From JBEIUO01 sp964549785 (lineage in GTDB: Bacteria > Planctomycetota > Phycisphaerae > Phycisphaerales > UBA1924): a DNA stretch of 9,322 bases. The stretch is from contig CAZJXA010000128.1 in the NCBI GenBank assembly GCA_964549785.1, forward strand, positions 1-9,322. Direction: 5' to 3'. The first letter of the stretch is position 1. Every line of letters begins with the position of its first letter. The notes beneath the pieces were generated by a model that worked only from the letters and a program-made list of their open reading frames with translations, had not been told where the DNA came from and did no database searches. This document shows positions 1-8,108 of this stretch, in pieces. The translations under genes were made by a program, and so were the position numbers.

Positions 1-126
1 GCTTGGGCTTCCATGACCAGGAGCCGCTTCGCGAGACGAATCGGCCCACCGACACTGCAACGTCGGTACGATGTTCTCTTCCAATCCCTCAGCAACGTCG
101 TCCACGCCTCATTACCCGTTCCCTGA

Positions 127-918
127 ATGCCGTCCACACTCCACCAGCGATTCGTCGCATTGCTCTGTGAAACCTGCGGCTACGGCCTGGCGGGCCTCCC
201 CGAGACGTCCGACTGCCCTGAATGCGGCACGCCGATCGCTCGGTCACTCCCGACCCAACGCGCGGGGTCGAGATGGCTACGTCGTCCCGGCCTGTTTTCA
301 TGGGCCCGCACGAACTGGGACGTTGTCCGGCACCCCAAGACCACCTTCCGCTCGCTTCAACTGGTCGGCACCGGATGGAGACCGTTCCTCGCGATCAATC
401 TTCTCATCGCCGCGTTCCTCCTGGTCGAGCCGTACACGGGCACGTTCATCGGGGATCCCCTCCGGAACGCCCGCGCCTTTGACAACCCCGCCGCTGTCGC
501 CGGATATGCCTTCGCGATCATCTCCCGAACCGCCGGGGCGGCCCTGCTTCTCTTCGGTCTCACGTGGATCGAAACACTCGGGGTGCGGTTTTTTGCGGCC
601 CGCCGCGGCTGGCGAATCACCAAAGCCGCGGCTTGGCAAATCTGCGCCCACGCCTCGATCGGTTGGGTGCTCATGGCCCTTTTGCCCCTGCTGGTGCTCG
701 CGCTGTACTTCTCGATCAACCTGTTCTTCGGAAGCGAAATATCAAGATGGACCGGACGATCCGTGGATCTCCGTCCGGTCATTGGCATCAGCTCGACGGT
801 CGGCGAAGTCGGGGTCGTCGGCCTCACGCTGGTCGCCTACGCAGCCGGGCTGGTCGTTTTCGAGTCCCTGGTCTACGTCGGTGTCCGCAAGTGCCGCTAC
901 GGGAACGCGCCGACCTGA
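127..918 (+). CDS. Zinc-ribbon multipass membrane protein, function unknown
   Basis: The 263-residue product opens with a compact zinc ribbon: Cys14, Cys17, Cys30 and Cys33 in a CETCGYGLAGLP...CPECG arrangement, a form I associate with planctomycete membrane proteins. Hydrophobic segments follow at roughly residues 86-101, 122-152, 178-201 and 219-250, separated by basic stretches, so this looks like an inner-membrane protein with a cytoplasmic zinc-binding head. The layout (ribbon, linker, four or more helices) resembles Yip1-like or DUF-type proteins, but I cannot place it in a named family. The ATG follows directly after a TGA in another frame and has no clear Shine-Dalgarno sequence. It was chosen because it is the start that keeps the whole ribbon. 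The gene stands alone, and its 3' end faces the 3' end of a leftward pseudogene. Expression of an intact membrane protein is well supported; function is unknown. Confidence 0.82.
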   Translation: MPSTLHQRFVALLCETCGYGLAGLPETSDCPECGTPIARSLPTQRAGSRWLRRPGLFSWARTNWDVVRHPKTTFRSLQLVGTGWRPFLAINLLIAAFLLVEPYTGTFIGDPLRNARAFDNPAAVAGYAFAIISRTAGAALLLFGLTWIETLGVRFFAARRGWRITKAAAWQICAHASIGWVLMALLPLLVLALYFSINLFFGSEISRWTGRSVDLRPVIGISSTVGEVGVVGLTLVAYAAGLVVFESLVYVGVRKCRYGNAPT

Positions 919-1014
919 TTGGACAGCACCCCTCCCCGCGATCTGGAGACCTGGAAACGAACCGGCGGAACCGCACCGCGAACTCTCGGGCGAGTCCAAC
1001 GTCTCCTGTTTTAC

Positions 1015-1028
1015 ATAATATGTATTAT
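1015..1028. repeat. AT-only inverted repeat between convergent genes
   Basis: ATAATA-TG-TATTAT is a perfect 6-bp inverted repeat with a 2-nt centre, inside an AT-rich patch of about 20 bases (1009-1029) that stands out against the GC-rich surroundings. It lies in the 177-bp gap between the zinc-ribbon gene and the converging PQQ-like pseudogene. No T tract follows on either strand, so it does not look like an intrinsic terminator. On the minus strand it contains a perfect TATAAT, but I see no matching -35 box. It could be an operator-like site or chance. Confidence 0.35.
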
Positions 1029-1095
1029 AGGACTTTGGACGTGGGGGCGGTTTCTCGCCTCGGCCGGGCCACCACGCCGTCAAGCCACAACCTTT

Positions 1096-1440
1096 TCAAG
1101 CCGCGCCCCCAGCACCCGCTGCTCCCGCGGCGGACGTCGCCCGGTGTGCCGCGAGCGCTGTGGCCTGAGCCGCCTGAGGTCCGCCGCTCTGCCCCTCGAC
1201 CGCCATGTTCACGAAGGTGTAGCCGAAGCCCGGCAACTGGTTCTCCCACAAGAGCCCTCCCGTTCGAAGGTCCAACGCGTAGATCTTCCCGGCACCGCCG
1301 ATGAAAACTTGATTCCCACTGACCAGGATCGTGGGGGTCAGCGACGAAAACGGGATTTTGGTCTTCCACAGGATTTATCCGGTGGTGCGCTCGATCGATG
1401 CCGCGTTCTTGCCCGTAACGAGCACGAAAGAAGAGTTCAT
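1096..1440 (-). pseudogene. Short PQQ-like beta-propeller repeat protein, interrupted by one in-frame stop
   Basis: Read leftward from the ATG at 1440, the frame runs for 114 codons to a TGA at 1098-1096, with one internal TAA at codon 22 (1377-1375). The translation is coherent on both sides of the stop. It begins MNSSFVLVTGKNAASIERTTG, then after the stop continues ILWKTKIPFSSLTP, then VFIGGAGKIYALDLRTGGLLWENQLPGFGY. These are typical PQQ-like (quinoprotein-type) propeller blades with the 'xYALDxxTGxxLW' signature. The last 30 residues are Ala/Gly-rich. In such repeats the interrupted position (TTG-x-ILW) is usually Glu or Gln, and GAA or CAA becomes TAA by one base change. No good alternative start exists after the stop, so the product would be a 21-residue peptide. 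It was probably a small cytoplasmic protein of unknown role. A sequencing error at this base would also explain it. The gene diverges from the broken ADP-ribosylglycohydrolase gene. Confidence 0.75.
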
Positions 1441-1447
1441 CGGAGAA

Positions 1448-1456
1448 AGTTTAGCA
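1448..1456 (-). promoter_or_regulatory. Extended -10 element for the PQQ-like pseudogene
   Basis: On the minus strand the sequence reads TGC-TAAACT, an extended -10 motif (TGn followed by 4/6 of TATAAT). It ends 7 nt before the ATG at 1440. A start site at the usual distance would fall on or within a few bases of the ATG, implying a leaderless mRNA. No convincing -35 box is visible, which fits an extended -10 promoter. Confidence 0.45.
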
Positions 1457-1498
1457 GAGCTGCGGTCGTGCGTGATGACCCTTGTTTGTAACTGATTC

Positions 1499-1507
1499 TG
1501 ATATACT
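1499..1507 (+). promoter_or_regulatory. Extended -10 element for the ADP-ribosylglycohydrolase remnant
   Basis: TGA-TATACT is a strong extended -10 match (TGn plus 5/6 of TATAAT) and ends 8 nt before the ATG at 1516. There is no room for a normal leader with a ribosome-binding site, although the intervening bases GGCGGGAC contain a weak G-rich stretch. It forms a divergent pair with the leftward promoter about 45 bp away. Confidence 0.55.
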
Positions 1508-1515
1508 GGCGGGAC

Positions 1516-2137
1516 ATGCGAACGCCTTCTCCATCGCTCGTTCACGTCCTGTTCGCCGCCGCCTGCGGGCTGTCAGCGACCCTCGCCTTTGGGCAGGACG
1601 GTCGGGTTGTGCCGTCCGCCGACTACCAGCAGCGTCTCAAAGGGTTCTGGCTTGGCCAATGCATCGCCAACTGGACCGTCCTCCGCACCGAAGGTGCTAG
1701 GCAAACGGCGCCGTTCCTCACCGATGCTGACTGGGGGCAGCCGTTCGGCGGCCCGTTCCCGCTGGATTTCGTCACAGGGGGCAACCCGTGGCACGCCGAC
1801 GACGACACCGACATCGAGTACGTCTACCTCCACGCGATGGACCAAGCCGGTCACGCGGCCCTGAGCCCGGACGAAATCCGCAACGCGTGGTTGGCCCACA
1901 TCCAGGGCCATATTCGTCACCTGTTCCGAATTGAGCGTCGTGGGCGTTGACGTTCCGAACGTGCCCGCCACCTTCGACCGCGACCTCAACGGCCTTACCA
2001 CGACCGACGATCTTTGCGAATGGGAGCGGTCGCCCGCCGACCTCGATGGCGACGGGTTCGCCGGGGGAGCCGACCGGGCGTATCAAACTCGGGCGGTTCG
2101 TTGGGGCGAGCGCACGGCGATGATCTCAGGCCGTTGA
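1516..2137 (+). pseudogene. Secreted ADP-ribosylglycohydrolase family protein with dockerin-like tail, internally deleted and frameshifted
   Basis: The 5' part (1516 to about 1910) encodes a signal peptide (residues 1-26, cleavage near AFG|QDG). It is followed by the N-terminal part of an ADP-ribosylglycohydrolase-like domain: YQQRLKGFWLGQCIANWT, then FLTDADWGQPF and NPWHADDDTDIEYVYLHAM. The DDDTD cluster matches the metal-binding aspartates of the family. Near 'WLAHIQGHI' the family pattern stops and the frame ends at 1950. The C-terminal part lies in the +1 frame (about 1920-2137): VPATFDRDLNGLTTTDDL, then ADLDGDGFAGGADR. These are two EF-hand-like calcium loops typical of dockerin modules. 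The bulk of the catalytic domain, including the later metal ligands, is absent, so an internal deletion with frame change near 1905-1930 is the simplest reading. The product cannot be active. Full-length relatives are several hundred residues long (from general knowledge). Confidence 0.78.
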
Positions 2138-2185
2138 GCAACCGTTCCACTTGCCCGCGGCAAACCGGACGCCGACAGTTCACCC

Positions 2186-3739
2186 ATGACCGCCGACCCG
2201 ATCACGCTGCATGTATCCCTCTCAACCGGGCCGCTCACCATCGCTCAGGTCGAAGCGGTCGCCCGTCGTGGTGTGCCGATCGGTCTGACTCCCCAAGCCG
2301 TGTCGGCGATGCAGCAATCTCGCTCGGTGGTCGAAGCCGCGCTCGGTGACGGCCGCCCCCACTACGGTGTCAATACCGGATTCGGCTCCCTCTCGCGTCA
2401 ACGAATCGCGCGCGAAGATCTTCTGACGCTGCAACGAAACCTGATCCGCAGTCACGCCGCAGGAGTCGGTCCGCCGTTGCCGGAAGAGATTGTTCGCGGC
2501 ATGATGCTGCTGCTGGCGGCGTCGTTGTGCCGCGGCTTCTCGGGCGTGCGTCCCGAAGTGCCGGAATTGCTCGTGGCGATGCTCAATGCCGGCGTTGTAC
2601 CCGTGGTGCCCGAAGTCGGCTCGGTCGGCGCTTCCGGCGATCTCGCCCCCTTGGCCCATGTGGCCCTGGTGCTGATCGGTGAAGGCGAGGCGTTCCTGAA
2701 CGGCGCCAGGACGAGCGGGGCCGATGCGCTCCGCACCGCCGGCCTCACGCCAATCACCCTCGAAGCGAAGGAAGGCCTTGCGCTCATCAACGGCACCCAC
2801 CTCATGGCCGCCTCCGGTGCACTCGCGATTTCTGATGTCGGCCGGCTGTGGTCCCACGCGGTCCTGGCCTGCGCCATGAGCATCGATGCCAGCCGGGCCA
2901 CCGATGCCGCGCTCGATGACCGGATTCACATGGCCCGGCGGCAGGTGGGTCAGGTGATCGCGGCGGAGAGCCTGAGAGCCCACTTGGCGGGCAGCGAAAT
3001 CGTGCGTTCGCACGCCGAAAACGACCCGCGAGTCCAAGATCCCTATTGCCTCCGCTGCGCCCCGCAGGTGCTCGGGGCCGCCCTCGACGGCATCACCGCG
3101 TGCCGGGCGACCGTCGAGCGCGAACTGGGAGCGGTCACCGACAACCCCTTGGTCTTTGGTGAAGGTCGTGGCGGCGATATTATCTCCGGCGGCAACTTCC
3201 ACGGCATGCCGCTGGCCATTGCGCTCGATTCCCTCGTCATCTCGGTCGCCCACATCGCCGGTATCGCCGAGCGGCGAATCTTCTGGATGCTCTCGGCATT
3301 CGACAGCGAGAGCCACCTCAAGCCCTACCTCGCCGCGGGCCAGCCCGGGCTCTCCTCCGGCCTGATGATCGCCCAATACACCGCCGCCGCCTGCTGCAAC
3401 GAGATCATCGGACTCTGCACCCCGGCGAGCGTCTCCAACATCGGAACGAGTGCCGGGATCGAAGACTACAACTCGTTCGGGCCACGGGCCGCCGCGAAAC
3501 TGCGCCGCGCCATCGAACTCGCCGAGAACGTCGTGGCGATCGAGTTGCTGACGGCCGCGGAAGGCATCGAGGCGCACCGCCCGCTCCAAAGCGGCGCGGC
3601 GGTTGAAGCCGTCCACGCCCACATCCGTCGGGCCGTCCCGAAACTCACCCGCGACCGTCCACCCGCAGCCGACATCGCCGCAATCGTCGAGATGATGCGA
3701 CTGGACGTCCCACCTGACCCCGCACCCCCGATGCCCTGA
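2186..3739 (+). CDS. hutH: Histidine ammonia-lyase
   Basis: This enzyme deaminates L-histidine to urocanate and ammonia, the first step of histidine catabolism, in the cytoplasm. The 517-residue length is typical. The MIO prosthetic group would form from Ala149-Ser150-Gly151 in GSVGASGDLAPLAH. The catalytic Tyr60 lies in HYGVNTGFGSL. Ser89-His90 in NLIRSHAAGVG is the pair expected in histidine-specific lyases rather than phenylalanine or tyrosine lyases. VQDPYCLRCAPQ and SGGNFHGMP match further active-site loops. Near the C-terminus the usual TSANQEDHVSM loop reads TSAGIEDYNSF, which keeps the Glu and marks a divergent subclade. The start aligns with the family N-terminus but lacks an obvious Shine-Dalgarno sequence. 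It is followed 144 bp later by hutU. Activity on another aromatic amino acid cannot be excluded, but the SH pair and the hutU neighbour favour histidine. Confidence 0.95.
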   Translation: MTADPITLHVSLSTGPLTIAQVEAVARRGVPIGLTPQAVSAMQQSRSVVEAALGDGRPHYGVNTGFGSLSRQRIAREDLLTLQRNLIRSHAAGVGPPLPEEIVRGMMLLLAASLCRGFSGVRPEVPELLVAMLNAGVVPVVPEVGSVGASGDLAPLAHVALVLIGEGEAFLNGARTSGADALRTAGLTPITLEAKEGLALINGTHLMAASGALAISDVGRLWSHAVLACAMSIDASRATDAALDDRIHMARRQVGQVIAAESLRAHLAGSEIVRSHAENDPRVQDPYCLRCAPQVLGAALDGITACRATVERELGAVTDNPLVFGEGRGGDIISGGNFHGMPLAIALDSLVISVAHIAGIAERRIFWMLSAFDSESHLKPYLAAGQPGLSSGLMIAQYTAAACCNEIIGLCTPASVSNIGTSAGIEDYNSFGPRAAAKLRRAIELAENVVAIELLTAAEGIEAHRPLQSGAAVEAVHAHIRRAVPKLTRDRPPAADIAAIVEMMRLDVPPDPAPPMP

Positions 3740-3754
3740 TGCCCTGATGCCCTG
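3731..3754 (+). repeat. Three tandem copies of ATGCCCTG at the end of hutH
   Basis: The octamer ATGCCCTG occurs three times head to tail, and the first copy contains part of the hutH stop codon (TGA at 3737-3739). Each junction creates an overlapping TGATG. The repeat is short and could be replication slippage. Gain or loss of one unit inside the gene would alter only the last residues of HutH. Confidence 0.7.
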
Positions 3755-3870
3755 ATACAACATGTCTCACGCCCCCGGGCTCGGTGCCATCTCCCTCATC
3801 CCCTTTCGGCCTTCGCTTAAGAGCGGACGCGACCAACCGTCCGACGTACGCTTTCACACGCCCTCCAAGT

Positions 3871-3874
3871 AGGA
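3871..3874 (+). promoter_or_regulatory. Ribosome-binding site that decides the hutU start
   Basis: AGGA sits directly against the ATG at 3875 (spacing 0) but 9 nt before the in-frame ATG at 3884. The usual spacing therefore favours 3884 as the real start of hutU. Confidence 0.5.
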
Positions 3875-3883
3875 ATGCCCTCA

Positions 3884-5650
<1,767 letters not shown>

Positions 5651-5656
5651 TTCGCG

Positions 5657-5983
5657 TTGCGGTACGCCATCGCCCTCGTCGTGCTCTGCGGGGCACTGGT
5701 CCTCGGTTGGGCGGTTGCGTACGGCACCGCTTCCGACGTCGGCATGGCGACGATCGCGGTCTTCGCGGTCGTCTTTTTCTCGACCCTCCCCGTTCTCTTG
5801 GGCGTCGCCTCGCGCAGAGCTGCGAACCGTCGGGTCGGCGGGCTCGGTGTCTCCGCCGAGTCGTCCCCAATTGTCGTTCGCGAGCGTCCGGCCAGCCCGG
5901 CGCCTGCACACACGGCGTCACCGTCACACCCCGACCCGAATCCCGCTCCACACCTCAAATCGACCGGCAATCCATCGGCCTGA
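5657..5983 (+). CDS. Small two-helix membrane protein, function unknown
   Basis: This frame begins with TTG six bases after the hutU stop and encodes 108 residues. Two hydrophobic segments are clear (about 4-22 and 29-50), followed by an Arg-rich stretch (SRRAANRR, about 52-59) and a low-complexity tail rich in Pro, Ala, Ser and His. By the positive-inside rule the tail is probably cytoplasmic, giving a hairpin topology. I do not recognise a family. The tight spacing suggests co-transcription with hutU. A role in histidine or urocanate uptake is conceivable but nothing in the sequence shows it. The TTG start is uncertain; a GTG eight codons later would shorten the first helix. The gene is supported mainly by the two well-formed helices and the spacing. 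Confidence 0.55.
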   Translation: MRYAIALVVLCGALVLGWAVAYGTASDVGMATIAVFAVVFFSTLPVLLGVASRRAANRRVGGLGVSAESSPIVVRERPASPAPAHTASPSHPDPNPAPHLKSTGNPSA

Positions 5984-6041
5984 ATCGCACCTTTGTGGCA
6001 TCGCTCCCCCCATGTTTCAAGGGCGGAGTTTCATACCACGC

Positions 6042-6046
6042 AGGAG
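6042..6046 (+). promoter_or_regulatory. Shine-Dalgarno sequence for the first PEP-CTERM-type gene
   Basis: AGGAG lies 7 nt before the ATG at 6054. It is among the clearest ribosome-binding sites in the window and fixes that start instead of the longer upstream reading of the same frame. Confidence 0.7.
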
Positions 6047-6053
6047 ATTCCCG

Positions 6054-6722
6054 ATGAATATCAAGACCTTTGCGTTCGTTTCCGCCGCTGTGCTCGCGTC
6101 TTCGGCCGGCCTCGCATCGGCCGACATCATCAACGCCACCATCACCGCCGACAACCACTATGCCCTCTACACATCAAGCGGCGACGAGATCACCCTGATC
6201 GGCCGCAACGAAATGGGCGCCGGAGGCTCGTCCGGAACCTACAACTGGTCCGCGCCGGAAACGTGGGCCTTCGAGGCGGGCGAATACATCTACATCGCCG
6301 CGTGGTCCGACGACGCCGTGGCCCAAGGTGTCCTCGCCAAAATGCAGAGTGTCAACGACACCTTCCACAGCGGGGATACCCGGTGGGAAGTCCTCGCGTC
6401 GGGTGAAAACCTCGGCGACGGTTCCCCCGCGCCGTCCACTTCCGACATCGCCGCCCAAGTAGCGTTCGCCGATGCCAACAACACTTGGGAAACACCCTTC
6501 GTCGGCGGTGGCAACGGGATCAGCCCTTGGGGCACTATCGCCGGGGTCGGCAACGACTCGAACTGGATGTGGCGAACCTTCGGGGACGACCTCAACCCGC
6601 TTCTGGGCGGGGCCAACGCGGAGGAATACCTCATCTTCCGAATGCCGACCTCTGTGCCCGCACCGGGCGCCCTCGCCCTCGCTGGCCTGGCGGTGGGCGG
6701 CGTCTTGCGTCGCCGCCGCTAA
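6054..6722 (+). CDS. Exported protein with PEP-CTERM-type sorting signal (paralogue 1)
   Basis: The product has 222 residues. A signal peptide covers residues 1-23 (cleavage at ASA|D). A single extracellular domain spans about 24-198. The C-terminus has the PEP-CTERM layout: the VPAPG motif at 201-205, a hydrophobic helix, and a closing RRRR. Such tails are sorting signals thought to be recognised and cut by exosortase (established for the PEP-CTERM class; the enzyme is not in this window). Notable domain features are an NWSAPETW stretch, AGEYIYIAAWSDD, then SGDTRWEVL at 106-114, and EEYLIFRM just before the anchor. I cannot assign a function to the domain. It shares all these landmarks with the gene at 6947-8029, so the two are tandem paralogues. 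A strong Shine-Dalgarno precedes it and an intrinsic terminator follows, suggesting a monocistronic unit. The mature protein is acidic and likely surface-exposed. Confidence 0.88.
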   Translation: MNIKTFAFVSAAVLASSAGLASADIINATITADNHYALYTSSGDEITLIGRNEMGAGGSSGTYNWSAPETWAFEAGEYIYIAAWSDDAVAQGVLAKMQSVNDTFHSGDTRWEVLASGENLGDGSPAPSTSDIAAQVAFADANNTWETPFVGGGNGISPWGTIAGVGNDSNWMWRTFGDDLNPLLGGANAEEYLIFRMPTSVPAPGALALAGLAVGGVLRRRR

Positions 6723-6770
6723 TCGCCCTTAGAACTCCACGCCAAAAACTCCACTCCAGAACCCCACGAC

Positions 6771-6807
6771 GCCCCTTTCCGAAAGTCACTTTCGGAGGGG
6801 GCTTTTT
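6771..6807 (+). terminator. Intrinsic terminator after the first PEP-CTERM-type gene
   Basis: The left arm is GCCCCTTTCCGAAAG (6771-6785), the loop TCA, and the right arm CTTTCGGAGGGGGC (6789-6802), followed directly by five T residues. The inner eight base pairs are perfect; one bulge and one wobble precede the outer five pairs. It starts 48 bp after the stop codon at 6722 and separates the two paralogous genes. Confidence 0.85.
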
Positions 6808-6887
6808 CATGCCCGGCGGGGGCACCGCTGACCGCCATGGCGCCCGACCACACGCACCAACCGACTCTCCGCCACCACAAAATCGTC

Positions 6888-6916
6888 TTGCACATTCCAA
6901 TCGCCAAATCGATACT
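6888..6916 (+). promoter_or_regulatory. Possible sigma70-type promoter for the second PEP-CTERM-type gene
   Basis: TTGCAC (6888-6893) and GATACT (6911-6916) are separated by 17 nt, the preferred spacing, although each box is only a partial match (3/6 and 4/6). The pair lies about 30 bp before the ATG and after the upstream terminator, which is where a promoter for the second gene is needed. Confidence 0.35.
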
Positions 6917-6946
6917 TCACGCGTAACACCCGTGGAGCTCCTCAAA

Positions 6947-8029
6947 ATGCGCAACCGACTCTTGATCCTCGTCGCCGGGTTCGCCGTCACACCCACGTTC
7001 GCACACACCGGCCTCCGCGTCACCAGCCAGCAGGCCGTCGCGGTGTACGGCGGTGCCCAGGGCGTTCTCCGCTACGCCGGCGGCGGCAATGCCCACGAGA
7101 ACAGTTGGTCACGACCGGTTTCACACTCGATCGAGAGCGGCGAGTCCGTCTATCTGGTCGCCCCCGCCAATGAAGTCGCCATGCGCGGCATCCTCGCCGA
7201 GGTGAGCGTCCCCGGCGAGCATGTCCTCAGCGGCGACGCCCGTTGGGAAATGTTTACGATCAACCCCGGCGATTCCCACATCGGAACTGCCCCCGATGCG
7301 CACACGCTGTTTGCGTGGGTCAACATCGCCGATGACGCCCGGGCCTGGCGATTCCCCGATCTCTCTGGCACCAATGCAGAAACCTCGCCCGAGTTCCTCG
7401 ATGGCATCCGGGATTCGGCGGCCCGGATGTCGCGTCGATTCGCCGCTGACATCTCCGCCGACCTGGGTGACGGCGCGCCCAAGTTCGTCGTGTGCCGCCT
7501 GCGCTTCCCCAATAACCCTGTCGGCGATCAAGACAGACAATCACCCCACCAGCAGGCGGCCCGCCCCGGAGTCGGCCCCGCGGCCGCCGGCGGCGCCAGC
7601 GGCGCCCCGCAAGCGGGCGGCATTCCTTCGGGCGGCGGCGCGGATGGCGGCGCCGGGCCAACCGCTCAACGACCGGGTCTCCTCGATCCCGATCTTGAGG
7701 ACCCCACCGACCCCACCCATAACACGCCGCTCACAGGCGCCGCCGATGACGCCTCCGCCGTCCAACCTCCCGCAGAGCCCACGCCGGTCATTCCGACCCC
7801 ACCGGCCACGCCGCCTTCCGATCTCATCGCCAGCACCCCGCCCGTCAATCCCAGCGATGGGCCCAATGTACCACCGTTCGAACTCCCGTCCGAGGCACCG
7901 ACCAACCCGCCTAGCCCCCCCACTCCTTTGACATCGCCTGCACCACCGCCTCCCGCTGTTCCTTCACCCGGCACCTTGCTCGCCGCTGGCTTCGGTATCA
8001 CGATCGCGGTGCTTCGCCGCCGACGTTAA
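6947..8029 (+). CDS. Exported protein with long Pro-rich stalk and PEP-CTERM-type anchor (paralogue 2)
   Basis: The product has 360 residues. The signal peptide covers residues 1-19 (TFA|HTG). A globular domain (20 to about 188) is related to that of the preceding gene: both share a [NS]WSxP stretch, an [EI][AS]GExxY segment, SGD[TA]RWE (95-101 here), an MxRxFxxD[LI] stretch, and a final hydrophobic strand just before the tail. Next come about 150 low-complexity residues, first Gly/Ala-rich (about 204-238), then Asp/Thr/Pro-rich and strongly Pro-rich (about 247-341). The protein ends in VPSPG, a hydrophobic helix and RRRR, a PEP-CTERM-type sorting signal. The ATG at 6947 was chosen because GGAG lies 9 nt upstream and a signal peptide starts there, although the frame is open further upstream. 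The stalk probably projects the domain away from the cell surface, as wall-spanning Pro-rich linkers do in other exported proteins (inference). Ligand and function are unknown. Confidence 0.85.
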   Translation: MRNRLLILVAGFAVTPTFAHTGLRVTSQQAVAVYGGAQGVLRYAGGGNAHENSWSRPVSHSIESGESVYLVAPANEVAMRGILAEVSVPGEHVLSGDARWEMFTINPGDSHIGTAPDAHTLFAWVNIADDARAWRFPDLSGTNAETSPEFLDGIRDSAARMSRRFAADISADLGDGAPKFVVCRLRFPNNPVGDQDRQSPHQQAARPGVGPAAAGGASGAPQAGGIPSGGGADGGAGPTAQRPGLLDPDLEDPTDPTHNTPLTGAADDASAVQPPAEPTPVIPTPPATPPSDLIASTPPVNPSDGPNVPPFELPSEAPTNPPSPPTPLTSPAPPPPAVPSPGTLLAAGFGITIAVLRRRR

Positions 8030-8085
8030 AGCACGGTCGGGTGCGCTCGCTAAATGAAATCGGGCTCATCCGGGTCCTCTACTTT

Positions 8086-8106
8086 CCGCAGCGGGGTACG
8101 CTGCGG
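8086..8106 (+). repeat. Perfect inverted repeat abutting the M48 protease start
   Basis: The arms CCGCAGCG (8086-8093) and CGCTGCGG (8099-8106) are fully complementary around a GGGTA loop, and the structure ends two bases before the ATG at 8109. As RNA it would occupy the position where a ribosome-binding site belongs, and as DNA it could be an operator. There is no T tract, so it is not a terminator. Confidence 0.6.
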
Positions 8107-8108
8107 AC

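Noticed and set aside
1..126. Frame open from the left edge to a TGA immediately before the ATG at 127, possible 3' end of an upstream gene
   Set aside because: The 41 residues match no family I recognise and the opposite strand also has a frame open to the edge, so neither can be preferred.
1025..1369. 114-codon minus-strand frame overlapping the PQQ-like pseudogene
   Set aside because: It is in a different frame from the propeller-like translation and is rich in Arg, Gly and Ser without family signatures.
2222..3763. Very long (513-codon) minus-strand frame opposite hutH
   Set aside because: It mirrors hutH codon use in GC-rich DNA and its translation has no domain pattern; hutH is unambiguous.
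3762..3872. 36-codon frame between hutH and hutU, ending just before the hutU ribosome-binding site
   Set aside because: Short frames are common at this GC content, there is no ribosome-binding site, and the peptide has no recognisable features.
7540..7960. Gly/Ala- and Pro-rich segment considered as a tandem DNA repeat
   Set aside because: The protein is low in complexity but I could find no regular repeated DNA unit.
8015..8050. CCGAC...GTCGG inverted repeat after the second PEP-CTERM-type gene as a terminator
   Set aside because: The stem is only five pairs with an 11-nt loop and no T tract follows.
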